A stretch of DNA of 64,000 nt from Rhizobium leguminosarum (lineage in GTDB: Bacteria > Pseudomonadota > Alphaproteobacteria > Rhizobiales > Rhizobiaceae). Shown here piece by piece: positions 40,798 through 48,217 of this stretch. The position numbers and the translations under genes were made by a program. Position 1 is the stretch's first letter; every line of letters begins with the position of its first letter. Location: NCBI RefSeq assembly GCF_001679785.1, contig NZ_CP016290.1, positions 186,001 to 250,000 on the forward strand. Reading direction: 5' to 3'. A model generated the notes under the pieces. The model did not search any database and was not told where the DNA came from. It was given only the letters and a program-made list of their open reading frames with translations.

Positions 40798-41976
40798 ATG
40801 AGCCAAATCATCGAGCAAAACAGCGAAAATCATGGCGAGGCGAGCTCTGCTCCGTCTCTCGGCACGCCGGTTCCGGACGATATTTCCGCGTCGCAGCCGT
40901 CGGCCGGCATCCCGATGCACAACGCCACCCTCCCCTCCCCTCTTCCGGAAGCAAGCACTGCCTTGCCCGCCCACCTGGAGCAGCTTGCCGATCGAGCGCG
41001 CGGTTATGTCGAGGCCTCCAGTTCCGCCAACACCCGCAAGGCCTATGCCTCGGACTGGAAGCATTTTTCCGGATGGTGCCGCCGGCAAGGGCTGGAGATC
41101 CTGCCACCCAACCCGCACACCGTCGGCCTCTACATCACCGCCTGCGCCGGTGGCAGTGACGCGGTCACCGCCTCGGGTGCGGCAATCGCCGGCCGCAAGC
41201 CGAATTCGGTGACGACGATCGAACGGCGGCTGTCTGCCATCACCTGGAACTATGCCCAACGTGGCACGCCGCTCGACCGCAGGGACCGCCATATCGCGAC
41301 GGTTCTTGCCGGCATTCGCAACACCCATGCTGCCCCTCCCCGGCAGAAGGAAGCGGTGCTGCCCGAACACCTGATCGCCATGCTGGAGACGCTTCCCCGC
41401 GGTACCTTGCGAGGCCTTCGCGACCGCGCCATGCTGCTGATCGGCTTTGCCGGTGGGCTGCGGCGCTCCGAGATTGTCGGGCTCGACGTCGGCCGTGACC
41501 AGACGAAGGACAGCCGCGGCTGGGTCGAGATCCTCGACAAGGGCATGGTGGTCACGGTCCGGGGAAAACGAGGTTGGCGCGAAGTGGAAATCGGCCGTGG
41601 TTCGTCGGACGCGACCTGCCCTGTCGTTGCGCTGCGGACCTGGCTGAACCTTGCAAGGATCGCGCACGGCCCGCTCTTCCGGCGGGTCACCGGTCAAGGC
41701 AAGGATGTCGGATCGGACCGGTTGCTCGATCAGGAAGTGGCACGGCTCGTCAAGAAGGTGGCATTGGCTGCGGGCGTGCGCCCCGACCTCACCGAGGCAG
41801 AGCGCGCGGAAAAGTTTTCTGGCCACTCACTGCGCGCCGGCTTGGCCTCTTCGGCCGAGGTCGATGAGCGCTACGTGCAGAACCAGCTCGGGCACGCGTC
41901 CGCCGAGATGACCCGAAAATATCAGCGGCGGCGGGACCGGTTTCGGGTGAACCTCACCAAGGCGTCCGGGCTTTGA
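40798..41976 (+). CDS. Tyrosine recombinase/integrase 1
   Basis: The 392-residue recombinase from ATG 40798 has a SAM-like core-binding domain (SSANTRKAYASDWKHFSGWC) and a catalytic domain with LRRSEIVGL (first Arg), HSLRAGLAS (H-x-x-R), QLGHASAEMTRKYQRR (second His and the Tyr nucleophile). The N-terminal 80 residues are low-complexity, and ATG 40915 is a possible later start. It is the last gene inside the right end of the tni transposon. It could act as a cointegrate resolvase in place of a serine resolvase, since no TniR is present; that is inference. Confidence 0.85.
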   Translation: MSQIIEQNSENHGEASSAPSLGTPVPDDISASQPSAGIPMHNATLPSPLPEASTALPAHLEQLADRARGYVEASSSANTRKAYASDWKHFSGWCRRQGLEILPPNPHTVGLYITACAGGSDAVTASGAAIAGRKPNSVTTIERRLSAITWNYAQRGTPLDRRDRHIATVLAGIRNTHAAPPRQKEAVLPEHLIAMLETLPRGTLRGLRDRAMLLIGFAGGLRRSEIVGLDVGRDQTKDSRGWVEILDKGMVVTVRGKRGWREVEIGRGSSDATCPVVALRTWLNLARIAHGPLFRRVTGQGKDVGSDRLLDQEVARLVKKVALAAGVRPDLTEAERAEKFSGHSLRAGLASSAEVDERYVQNQLGHASAEMTRKYQRRRDRFRVNLTKASGL

Positions 41977-42104
41977 CTCCCTCCCCTGCCCCGATGATGA
42001 AATCGTTAGGTCAAAATCGTGGGCTGGATTTTTAGCTTAGCGCTTCAATTGAAATCGGGAAGTAAAAGCCACAGCTGGCGTCGAAAGCCGGTCGCATCAG
42101 GGCT

Positions 42105-42124
42105 GTCATGCTGATTTTCGCGAG
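42105..42124. repeat. 20-bp direct repeat, right copy, with a DUF1612 start stub
   Basis: Identical to 35309-35328. On the minus strand it contains a start codon followed by MTALMRPAFDAS before meeting the transposon end at 42072. This is a stub of a second DUF1612-type gene. Confidence 0.85.
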
Positions 42125-42221
42125 ATCATAAGTCATTGAAATTATGGTAAATGATTTGCTAAAAGAACTCTATTACAATATTGCGGTTCCTCACATGGTA
42201 TGATTGCTGGTTGGCGTTCTA

Positions 42222-42250
42222 ACCATCGATAAGTACTGGTTATCGATGGT
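42222..42250. promoter_or_regulatory. Inverted repeat ACCATCGATAA-N7-TTATCGATGGT before recombinase 2
   Basis: Two perfect 11-bp arms flank a 7-bp spacer (gtactgg). The spacing and the inner CGATAA/TTATCG are the same as at 40753-40777. It lies 84 bp before the probable start of the second recombinase. It is a candidate recombinase core site or operator. Confidence 0.75.
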
Positions 42251-42334
42251 AGATTGATTTGGCGCCGCAAATCAGCAAGGATCGCAGCAAAGCAGGGCCG
42301 ACACGGCCGCCGAAACCTGCCATTTGGAGGGTCC

Positions 42335-43483
42335 GTGGCCAAACCCAAGACATCACTGACCGCCGTCGAGCGGCGCGCCGAAGAGCTCGACACCATCGCC
42401 GCCGTACTGCCGATCGAGCGCCGCGACGAACTCGCCGAACTGCTGACCGACCAGGATGTCGAGACGCTGCGCCATCTCGTCAACCAGGGCATGGGCGACA
42501 ACACACTGCGGGCGCTGACCTCCGATCTGACCTATCTCGAAGCCTGGGGATTGGCGGCGACCGGACGATCCCTCCCCTGGCCGGCGCCGGAAGCCCTGCT
42601 ACTCAAATTCGTCGCCCATCATCTCTGGGACCCGCAACACCGCGAGACCGATCAGGATCATGGCATGCCGGCCGAGGTCGACGAAAACCTCCGGAGCCAG
42701 GGTTTTCTCAAATCTCTCGGTCCGCACGCGCCCGCCACGGTGCGCCGCCGACTGGCGAACTGGTCGACGTTGACGAAGTGGCGCGGTTTTGACGGCGCCT
42801 TCGCCTCCCCTGCCCTCAAGTCAGCCATTCGGCTGGCGATCCGAGCCGCGCCAAGACAACGTCTTCGCAAGAGCGCCAAGGCCGTCACCGGGGACGTGCT
42901 GGCAAAACTGCTGGCGACCTGCGCGAGCGACAGTCTGCGCGATCTGCGTGACCGGGCGATCCTGATGGTCGCGTTTGCCTCCGGTGGCCGGAGGCGCAGC
43001 GAGATCGCCGGGCTGCGCCGCGAGCAGTTAACCGTCGAGCCGCCAATAACACTTGAGAATGGCCCTCCCCTCCCCTCTCTCGCCATCCATCTTGGTCGGA
43101 CGAAAACCACGACCGGCGAACAGGACGACATCGTCTATCTGACCGGCCGACCCGTCGAGGCGCTGAATACCTGGATGACAGCGGCGAAGATCGACAAAGG
43201 GAGCGTGTTTCGGGGGATCGGGCGCTGGGGGACGGTGTCTCGGCGGGCGCTCGATCCGCAGTCCGTCAATGCCATCCTCAAGCAGCGGGCGCAGATGGCC
43301 GGGTTGGATAGTGGGGAGTTTTCGGCGCACGGGCTACGATCTGGATATCTGACCGAGGCGGCAAACCGTGGCATCCCCCTTCCCGAGGCGATGGAGCAGT
43401 CGAGACATCGCTCGGTTCAGCAAGCCTTGAGTTATTACAACAATGCCACCCGTCGCAGCGGACGCGCTACGCGTATGCTCTGA
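42335..43483 (+). CDS. Tyrosine recombinase/integrase 2
   Basis: I chose GTG 42335 (MAKPKTSLTAVERRAEELDT) because GGAGGG precedes it; the frame is open to TTG 42254. The 382-residue protein has a core-binding domain (MGDNTLRALTSDLTYLEAWG) and catalytic motifs GGRRRSEIAGLR, AHGLRSGYLTEAA and SRHRSVQQALSYYNN, giving R, H-x-x-R, H and Tyr. It is related to recombinase 1 but clearly diverged. It lies just outside the inferred right end of the tni transposon. Confidence 0.85.
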   Translation: MAKPKTSLTAVERRAEELDTIAAVLPIERRDELAELLTDQDVETLRHLVNQGMGDNTLRALTSDLTYLEAWGLAATGRSLPWPAPEALLLKFVAHHLWDPQHRETDQDHGMPAEVDENLRSQGFLKSLGPHAPATVRRRLANWSTLTKWRGFDGAFASPALKSAIRLAIRAAPRQRLRKSAKAVTGDVLAKLLATCASDSLRDLRDRAILMVAFASGGRRRSEIAGLRREQLTVEPPITLENGPPLPSLAIHLGRTKTTTGEQDDIVYLTGRPVEALNTWMTAAKIDKGSVFRGIGRWGTVSRRALDPQSVNAILKQRAQMAGLDSGEFSAHGLRSGYLTEAANRGIPLPEAMEQSRHRSVQQALSYYNNATRRSGRATRML

Positions 43484-43990
43484 AGGCTGCTTCCGGCTCC
43501 AGTGGTCAGAAGTGGGTTACAGCCAGGTAATTTTACTAACGCTTTCCCCGAGATGGGGCGAGCGATGAACCGAGATTAAGTTGAAGTACGTCTACGTTGC
43601 AGCGTGACCTTCACCCCTTCAGCACTCCTCGCAAAGATGGGAATTTTCGACAGCATCAGAGCAATTGCCAAGTTTGATATATCCGCGCGTCAGCCCTTCA
43701 CTCCAGGGGCGCCGAATGCTTCCTTCCTGTCATAAGCTGGCGGGCGGGGGACCGTAGATTAGAAGCAAATACGTGCGGCCCCTGTACCTTCGCCCGCTTG
43801 GTGTCGGTCACGTTAATCGTCCCTTAGCGGGCGCAGATGGAGCATCACGAGGGAACCTAGTACTCGCGAAACGGGGATGCTGCTGATTTCTCTAAGCTTC
43901 TGGTCTGCATCCTCTCAGCCGCATCGAAATTAAATGCGTCGATGGCGTCCTTGGGGCCGGCCGGCCGGCTCTAAGAACAGATCCGTCAAG
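43484..43990. other. Intergenic region without recognisable genes
   Basis: Short frames only, none with family similarity or a good ribosome-binding site. It probably holds decayed DNA between the recombinase and the IS110 element. Confidence 0.5.
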
Positions 43991-44114
43991 ACAATTGGGG
44001 CGATCTCGTGGGGCCTTGATCGATAAGGATGGCAAAAATCGTAATGAGGGATGTGGCGGTCGTCCTGCTTGCGCAACAGAAAGCCCAGCAAGGGATGAGC
44101 ATCTGTGTTTGGTG

Positions 44115-45101
44115 TCAAGGTGGATTTGGTGTCCAGATGCGGTTTTTGGTGATGAGGGTATTTGCGAGCACGATGAGCTTTCGCATGACGGCGACGAGGA
44201 CGACCTTATTGGGTTTTCCGGCCTTCTTCAGTCTTTCGGCGAAGTGTGCGAGGTCCGGGTTGTGACGGGAGGCGGACAGGGCGGCCATGTAGATGGCGTT
44301 CCTGGGTGCGGGGCGTCCGCCCCTGATGGCGCGATGTCCGGCCCGCTCGCCGCTTTCGCAGGCGAGCGGCGCAAGGCCAGCCAGCATGGCGGCCTGCTTG
44401 CCGGAGCAGGCGCCAAGTTCGCAAAGGCCAGCGATCAGGCTTGCGGCGGTGACGGCTCCGATGCCGGGAATGGAGATGAGGATGTCGAGGCGGCGGCGCA
44501 TCTCGGGCTCGGCGCCGATGCTCCGCTGGATTTCGGCATCCAGTCTTGCGATATGGGTGTCGAGCGCGGCAAGCCGGCGCGTCAGTTCCTTGCGCAGGAA
44601 GGCGGTCACGGCCGTCTTCATCCGGTTGGACAGGGCGGTGCGTTCACCGTTGGCCGCAGATCGGGCATTGACCAGTTCCTGCAGGGCTTCCAGGGCTTGG
44701 TCCTGCGGTGGGGTCTGTGCGGGCTTGAGGGCTTCTCCCATGATGGCCAAAAGCCGCGCATCGAGCCGATCGGTCTTGGCGAGAAAGCCGCAAGCTTTGG
44801 CAAACAGCCGGGCGCGCAGCGGATCGACGACCGACACGTAAAAGCCATCGGCATGCAGCGAGCGCTGGACGGCGCGATGCCACTTGCCGGTCGCCTCCAT
44901 GACAATATGCAGCGCCGAGCGCGGCATCTGACCAAGCGCATCGAGCTCCCGCTTGAGGCGGCGCAGGCCGGCCGTGTCGTTGGCCACCCGAAAACTGCGG
45001 CCGAGAGGATGCAGATGAATGTCCAGCCACTCTTTACAGACATCGATACCGACATAAACTGTCGCTATCGCGGTGCGTTCGGACGATACCTTGCCTTGCA
45101 T
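44115..45101 (-). CDS. IS110-family DEDD transposase
   Basis: This protein of about 328 residues starts at ATG 45101 (MQGKVSSERTAIATVYVGID); GTG 45119 is an alternative. The RuvC-like DEDD domain begins VYVGIDVCKEWLDIHL, with VMEATGKWHR and KTDRLDARLLA. The C-terminal Tnp_20 domain has LISIPGIGAVTAASLIAGL, then GLAPLACESGERAGHRAIRG and the catalytic-Ser region RNAIYMAALSASRHNP. The frame is intact. It recombines DNA guided by the element's non-coding RNA. Confidence 0.92.
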   Translation of the reverse strand: MQGKVSSERTAIATVYVGIDVCKEWLDIHLHPLGRSFRVANDTAGLRRLKRELDALGQMPRSALHIVMEATGKWHRAVQRSLHADGFYVSVVDPLRARLFAKACGFLAKTDRLDARLLAIMGEALKPAQTPPQDQALEALQELVNARSAANGERTALSNRMKTAVTAFLRKELTRRLAALDTHIARLDAEIQRSIGAEPEMRRRLDILISIPGIGAVTAASLIAGLCELGACSGKQAAMLAGLAPLACESGERAGHRAIRGGRPAPRNAIYMAALSASRHNPDLAHFAERLKKAGKPNKVVLVAVMRKLIVLANTLITKNRIWTPNPP

Positions 45102-45119
45102 ACGGGACCTGCTCCCCAC

Positions 45120-45300
45120 TATCTGTTCAGGACAAACGCGAAGGACGGGCGGACCAGGCTCATCCCCGGTTCAAGCCAAGGGGGTTACGGTCCCGCCCGT
45201 CCGACCTCTGGGGATGGCCATCCCCCAGAGGTCGCACCCATCATCAATGGATGCAGTTTGAACATGCAAGGGGCGCGGGCATCCGATAGTGACTGACAGC
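45120..45300 (-). ncRNA. Candidate bridge RNA region of the IS110 element
   Basis: Directly upstream of the transposase, this non-coding stretch has strong stems: 45143-45155 with 45189-45202 (GGACGGGCGG/CCGCCCGTCC) and 45203-45213 with 45223-45233 (GACCTCTGGGG/CCCCAGAGGTC, 9-base loop). IS110 elements with long left ends encode such an RNA there, on the transposase strand. Loop pairing to target and donor was not worked out. Confidence 0.45.
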
Positions 45301-45317
45301 CTGCTGTCCGTCGGACC

Positions 45318-45347
45318 CAAGCGGTTCGGGAGGAGGTGAACCGCTTG
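45318..45347. other. Perfect 10-bp hairpin near the IS110 left side
   Basis: CAAGCGGTTC and GAACCGCTTG flank a 10-base loop (gggaggaggt). No T-run follows on either side, so it is not a standard terminator. It may be part of the IS110 structured end or a separate regulatory hairpin. The rest of 45350-45472 shows no gene. Confidence 0.4.
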
Positions 45348-45472
45348 AACACTCTGAGGGTAATACTGCAATGCAGAACATTGAGGTCCCGCGCTTGCAC
45401 CGCGCACATGGCCTGCAAAAAAGGATAGTCCGGGCGAACCCGGCCTATCCGACCATCCAACTGCAGTCAGAC

Positions 45473-45679
45473 TCAGGCCTGCAGGTTGTCCGCAGACATC
45501 TTGCCGGACTTGCGATCCTTTACCAGCTCATAGGTAATTTTCTGGCCGTCGTTGAGGCCGCGCATGCCGGCCCGCTCCACTGCGGAAATATGGACGAACA
45601 CATCGGCGCTGCCGTCGTCCGGCTGGATGAACCCGAAGCCCTTCGTTGCGTTGAACCACTTCACCGTACCGGTCGCCAT
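45473..45679 (-). CDS. Cold-shock protein, CspA family
   Basis: The 68-residue protein starts [20 protein letters not shown] at ATG 45679 with AAGGAAG upstream. Both RNA-binding motifs are present, KGFGFI (RNP1) and VFVHIS (RNP2), and the protein is a full-length single cold-shock domain. It binds single-stranded RNA/DNA as a chaperone. It stands alone between the IS110 element and the NYN gene. Plasmid copies of csp genes are common in rhizobia, and temperature control is not implied. Confidence 0.93.
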   Translation of the reverse strand: MATGTVKWFNATKGFGFIQPDDGSADVFVHISAVERAGMRGLNDGQKITYELVKDRKSGKMSADNLQA

Positions 45680-45836
45680 GACATCTTCCTTTGATCAATC
45701 GCATTGCCGAAGCGTGCTCGTTTGACAGTATTCTTTGCGGCAGCACTGATAGACGCTTCTTGCCGCGCGGGAAAGCCCATACTCACCGTCGAGGTTTCCC
45801 GGTATTCCCTCGCTCTCTATCGCCTCGACGATGGTG

Positions 45837-46571
45837 CTACTTGTTGCCTCGTTGTTTCACCCGGATGCTGATCGGACCGCCCTCGGCCTGGCGAATCTCG
45901 AACAGGTTCGTCTTGCGGATAAGATCGCTGAGTTTTCGGAAGCCGAATGTACGCGGGTCGAAATCCGGCGCCAGGTTCAACAACTGCTTGCCGACGGTGC
46001 CAAGGTTGACCCAGCCGTCATCGCTATCCTCCTGGGACAGTACCTTCTTGATCAGCGGCACGGCCGATGTTGCCGGCTGCAGCGGCTTGTCGGTGGAAGC
46101 AGTATTCTGCTCGTCCTTGATCGCGCCAGGAAGCAGATTTTCGGTATAGACGAACCGCCGGCAGGCCTGGCGAAAACTTTCCGGTGTCTTCTGCTCGCCG
46201 AAGCCGAATACATCGACACCCTGCTCGCGGATCCGGGCGGCAAGCCGCGTGAAATCGCTGTCCGAGGACACTAGGCAGAAGCCGTCGAACCTCCCGCTGT
46301 GCAGCAAATCCATTGCATCGATGACCAAAGTGATATCGGAAGCATTCTTTCCCGTTGTATACGCAAATTGCTGCTGCGGGATAATCGCGTGCTTTGCGAG
46401 CACGTCCGCCCAACCCTTGGAGCGGGTGCCGGAAAAATCACCGTAGATGCGACGCACGCTCGCCTCCCCGATTTTGGCTACCTCTTCGAACAGCCCGTCG
46501 GCGATTTTAGCGGATGTATTGTCCGCATCAATCAGAACAGCGAGGCGCGGAGATCGAGTTTCAGACGGCAT
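45837..46571 (-). CDS. NYN domain RNase-like protein with C-terminal OST-HTH/LOTUS domain
   Basis: The 244-residue protein starts MPSETRSPRLAVLIDADNTS. The NYN (PIN-like) domain shows acidic residues at the expected places: VLIDADNTSAK, NASDITLVIDAMDLLH and CLVSSDSDFTRLAARIRE, a metal-dependent RNase fold. The C-terminal part (LIKKVLSQEDSDDGWVNLGT, then VGKQLLNLAPDFDPRTFGFR and KLSDLIRK) is an OST-HTH domain, which binds RNA. It probably acts on RNA in the cytoplasm; the target is unknown. It is separate from repC by about 230 bp. Confidence 0.85.
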   Translation of the reverse strand: MPSETRSPRLAVLIDADNTSAKIADGLFEEVAKIGEASVRRIYGDFSGTRSKGWADVLAKHAIIPQQQFAYTTGKNASDITLVIDAMDLLHSGRFDGFCLVSSDSDFTRLAARIREQGVDVFGFGEQKTPESFRQACRRFVYTENLLPGAIKDEQNTASTDKPLQPATSAVPLIKKVLSQEDSDDGWVNLGTVGKQLLNLAPDFDPRTFGFRKLSDLIRKTNLFEIRQAEGGPISIRVKQRGNK

Positions 46572-46746
46572 TGCTCTTCCTCATTTTTAAAACGGTCTCG
46601 AAGGCCAGCAGAGCACGGCTCGGACCAGGCAAGCAACTTCATTTAATTTGCCCATTCGGACCGAGCGAAAACTTGCCTTGTCGGATGATGTCAGCATCCG
46701 CCAGCCGAGTTGATCTACCCTTCCCCGCTCCAGCATCCGCCGATCG

Positions 46747-46774
46747 CAAAACCCTGACAGCTGTCAGGGTTTTG
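46747..46774. other. parS-like palindrome 1, downstream of repC
   Basis: A 28-bp perfect palindrome with half-site CAAAACCCTGACAG, lying 30 bp past the repC stop. The inner 24 bp are identical to 48194-48217. Repeated perfect palindromes within a repABC locus are the usual RepB-binding centromere sites. Confidence 0.8.
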
Positions 46775-46803
46775 ACCAGCCGACCAACAGCCTAGGTAAT
46801 CAA

Positions 46804-48018
46804 CTATCCCGTCCTGCGATCGCTATCGCCATTCAGCCGAAGCAGCGCCATAAGCGCCGGGCCAAGTGAAAACTCGCCACGTGCCGCCTTGCGTGTCAGG
46901 TCTCGCAGATATCCTCCCGGCGAATTGATGTGCCCAATTCGCTCAAGGATACAGGCGATCGCCGTGGCTGCATTCTCCGGCCCCATGACCTCGCAGGCCT
47001 CCTGATAGGCTGACGGGCTGACGCCCAGCATCGACCGGACGACCACCGCTGCACCCATCATCTCGCGCCAACTTCCGATCGTGCCGCCCGGCCCATATAT
47101 CGCGATCTCGGGGCAGGCCCGCATCACCATACCAAGCGGAAAATTCCGGACTGGCTCCCGCTTCGGCCGATCATCGTCCACCGCCTTTGCTCCCTGCTCG
47201 TCTTCGAGGCAAGGTTCAAGTTCATTGATGGATTCGGTATTTGAATTCTGTATGTGACGCTCATTGTGGTCACCATTGGTGCTATTATTTTCGTCTTTTC
47301 GCTGCATTTCCAGGATGTTGGTGACAACCTGCAGCAAGAGCTCCATCTCGTCCAAGATTGAAGTCGCATCACTGAGCGTCGGAGAGCGCGGAATCCTGCC
47401 CACGAGACCGATGTAAATTGCTTCGATGTTTTCCCAGTTGCCTGACGCACCTTCCTCGATCGCCGCAGAAATGAGCTTTCGAACGTCACGCCGGCATATC
47501 GTCAAATTTTCCTTCGCCCGGCGGAGGGCGAAACGATCTGCAACGACCTGTTGCGCCATCATGGCAAGCTCATCTGTTCGCATGAGCAACGGTGACAGAT
47601 CAAAGCCGAAAGCGCTATCGATCGCACCCGCCTTGTCCTTCCGGGGGTAGCGCTTTCCATTAGGGCTGTCCTTCCGCACGATCAGTCCTGCCTCAACGAG
47701 AAGGGCCAGATGTCTGCGAAGCGTAGCGCCGGCGATACCGTGGGCTCGCAGCGTTAATTGCGCGTTGGACGGAAAAACGATGAGCTGCGCATCCTGGCGC
47801 AATTCGTTGTCTGGATGAAAGCTCAGGAGCGCGTCAAGGACGGCCAGGCTGCGATCCTGCAGCCCAAGCAGCTCCCTTGCTTCGGATGCGTCCCGAAAGA
47901 CTTTCCATTTGTCCGCTGTCTTGCCCGGCTTGATTTTACTCGTCTCGATTTGCCGCTTCACCAGGGCAAGCGTCATCGGTCGCCGCCCAAAGGGCGTCGT
48001 CACACTTCCAATCTGCAT
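46804..48018 (-). CDS. repC: Replication initiator RepC
   Basis: RepC, of about 404 residues, initiates replication of repABC plasmids. ATG 48018 (MQIGSVTTPFGRRPMTLALV) is the usual start; ATG 48033 would add MKVKK. Family features are TPFGRRPMTLALVKRQ, LTLRAHGIAGATLRRHLALL (winged helix), RRDVRKLISAAIEEG and the C-terminal PGGYLRDLTRKAARGEFSLG. The middle (about 47220-47300) is AT-rich, where the replication origin of repABC plasmids lies. It is third in repABC, after a 175-bp spacer that encodes an antisense RNA controlling it. Confidence 0.93.
   Translation of the reverse strand: MQIGSVTTPFGRRPMTLALVKRQIETSKIKPGKTADKWKVFRDASEARELLGLQDRSLAVLDALLSFHPDNELRQDAQLIVFPSNAQLTLRAHGIAGATLRRHLALLVEAGLIVRKDSPNGKRYPRKDKAGAIDSAFGFDLSPLLMRTDELAMMAQQVVADRFALRRAKENLTICRRDVRKLISAAIEEGASGNWENIEAIYIGLVGRIPRSPTLSDATSILDEMELLLQVVTNILEMQRKDENNSTNGDHNERHIQNSNTESINELEPCLEDEQGAKAVDDDRPKREPVRNFPLGMVMRACPEIAIYGPGGTIGSWREMMGAAVVVRSMLGVSPSAYQEACEVMGPENAATAIACILERIGHINSPGGYLRDLTRKAARGEFSLGPALMALLRLNGDSDRRTG
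47220..47300. other. oriV: Probable origin of replication inside repC
   Basis: An AT-rich stretch in the middle of repC (ttgatggattcggtatttga... gtgctattattttcgtct) stands out from the GC-rich gene. In studied repABC plasmids oriV lies in this part of repC. Placement is by composition and analogy. Confidence 0.5.
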
Positions 48019-48113
48019 TTTCTTCACCTTCAAAAAGGCAAAAGAAACCCGCTCACCAAATTACGGTGCCAAAGACTCTTGACTGGAATTCGGGGAAATG
48101 CGATTCTCTAGTT

Positions 48114-48169
48114 GTCACACATTGAGAGAGGCTTCCACGACGGCAACGTTTGGGGGGCCTTTTTCTTTT
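48114..48169 (+). ncRNA. Antisense counter-transcribed RNA (ctRNA/RepE) of repABC
   Basis: On the strand opposite repC, a promoter-like TTGACT (48079-48084) and GATTCT (48102-48107) with a 17-bp spacer would start an RNA near 48114. It would end at a terminator stem 48129-48136/48153-48160 followed by a T-rich run. An antisense RNA of about 55 nt in the repB-repC spacer is a known copy-number and incompatibility element of this plasmid family. Confidence 0.65.
48129..48169 (+). terminator. Rho-independent terminator of the ctRNA
   Basis: AGGCTTCC pairs with GGGGGCCT (two G-T pairs) across a 16-base loop, followed by ttttcttttg. It is placed as expected for the repABC antisense RNA. The loop is the likely contact with the repC leader. 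Confidence 0.6.
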
Positions 48170-48193
48170 GCAGTTCGTCCTTTTTTTATCTCC

Positions 48194-48217
48194 AAACCCT
48201 GACAGCTGTCAGGGTTT
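48194..48217. other. parS-like palindrome 2, at the repB stop
   Basis: A 24-bp perfect palindrome (half-site AAACCCTGACAG) that contains the repB stop codon. It is identical to the core of 46747-46774 and a likely RepB-binding site. Confidence 0.8.

Larger units (their letters stand above)
35330..42072 (+). mobile_element. Tn7/Tn5053-like transposon with scpB, DUF1403 and a tyrosine recombinase
   Basis: The ends are related inverted repeats beginning TGTGGCTTTTA: left from 35330, right read inward from 42072. They share ATTTCAAT at about 20 bp and CTAACGATTTC at about 70-95 bp inside, which suggests repeated transposase-binding sites as in Tn7-type ends. The 5'-TG...CA-3' termini also fit. 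The cargo order is tniA, tniB, tniQ (plus), scpB and DUF1403 (minus), recombinase (plus). No 5-bp target duplication is visible (gcgag versus gctgg). The boundaries are my inference from the repeats. Confidence 0.65.
43990..45310 (-). mobile_element. IS110-family element (approximate limits)
   Basis: An IS110 transposase gene is followed upstream (to its right) by about 190 bp of structured non-coding DNA, as expected for elements of this family that encode a bridge RNA. IS110 elements lack obvious terminal inverted repeats, so the ends are estimates. Confidence 0.6.

Noticed and set aside
43995..45296. Long plus-strand frame opposite the IS110 transposase
   Set aside because: Antisense to a clear DEDD transposase; Gly-rich random-looking translation.
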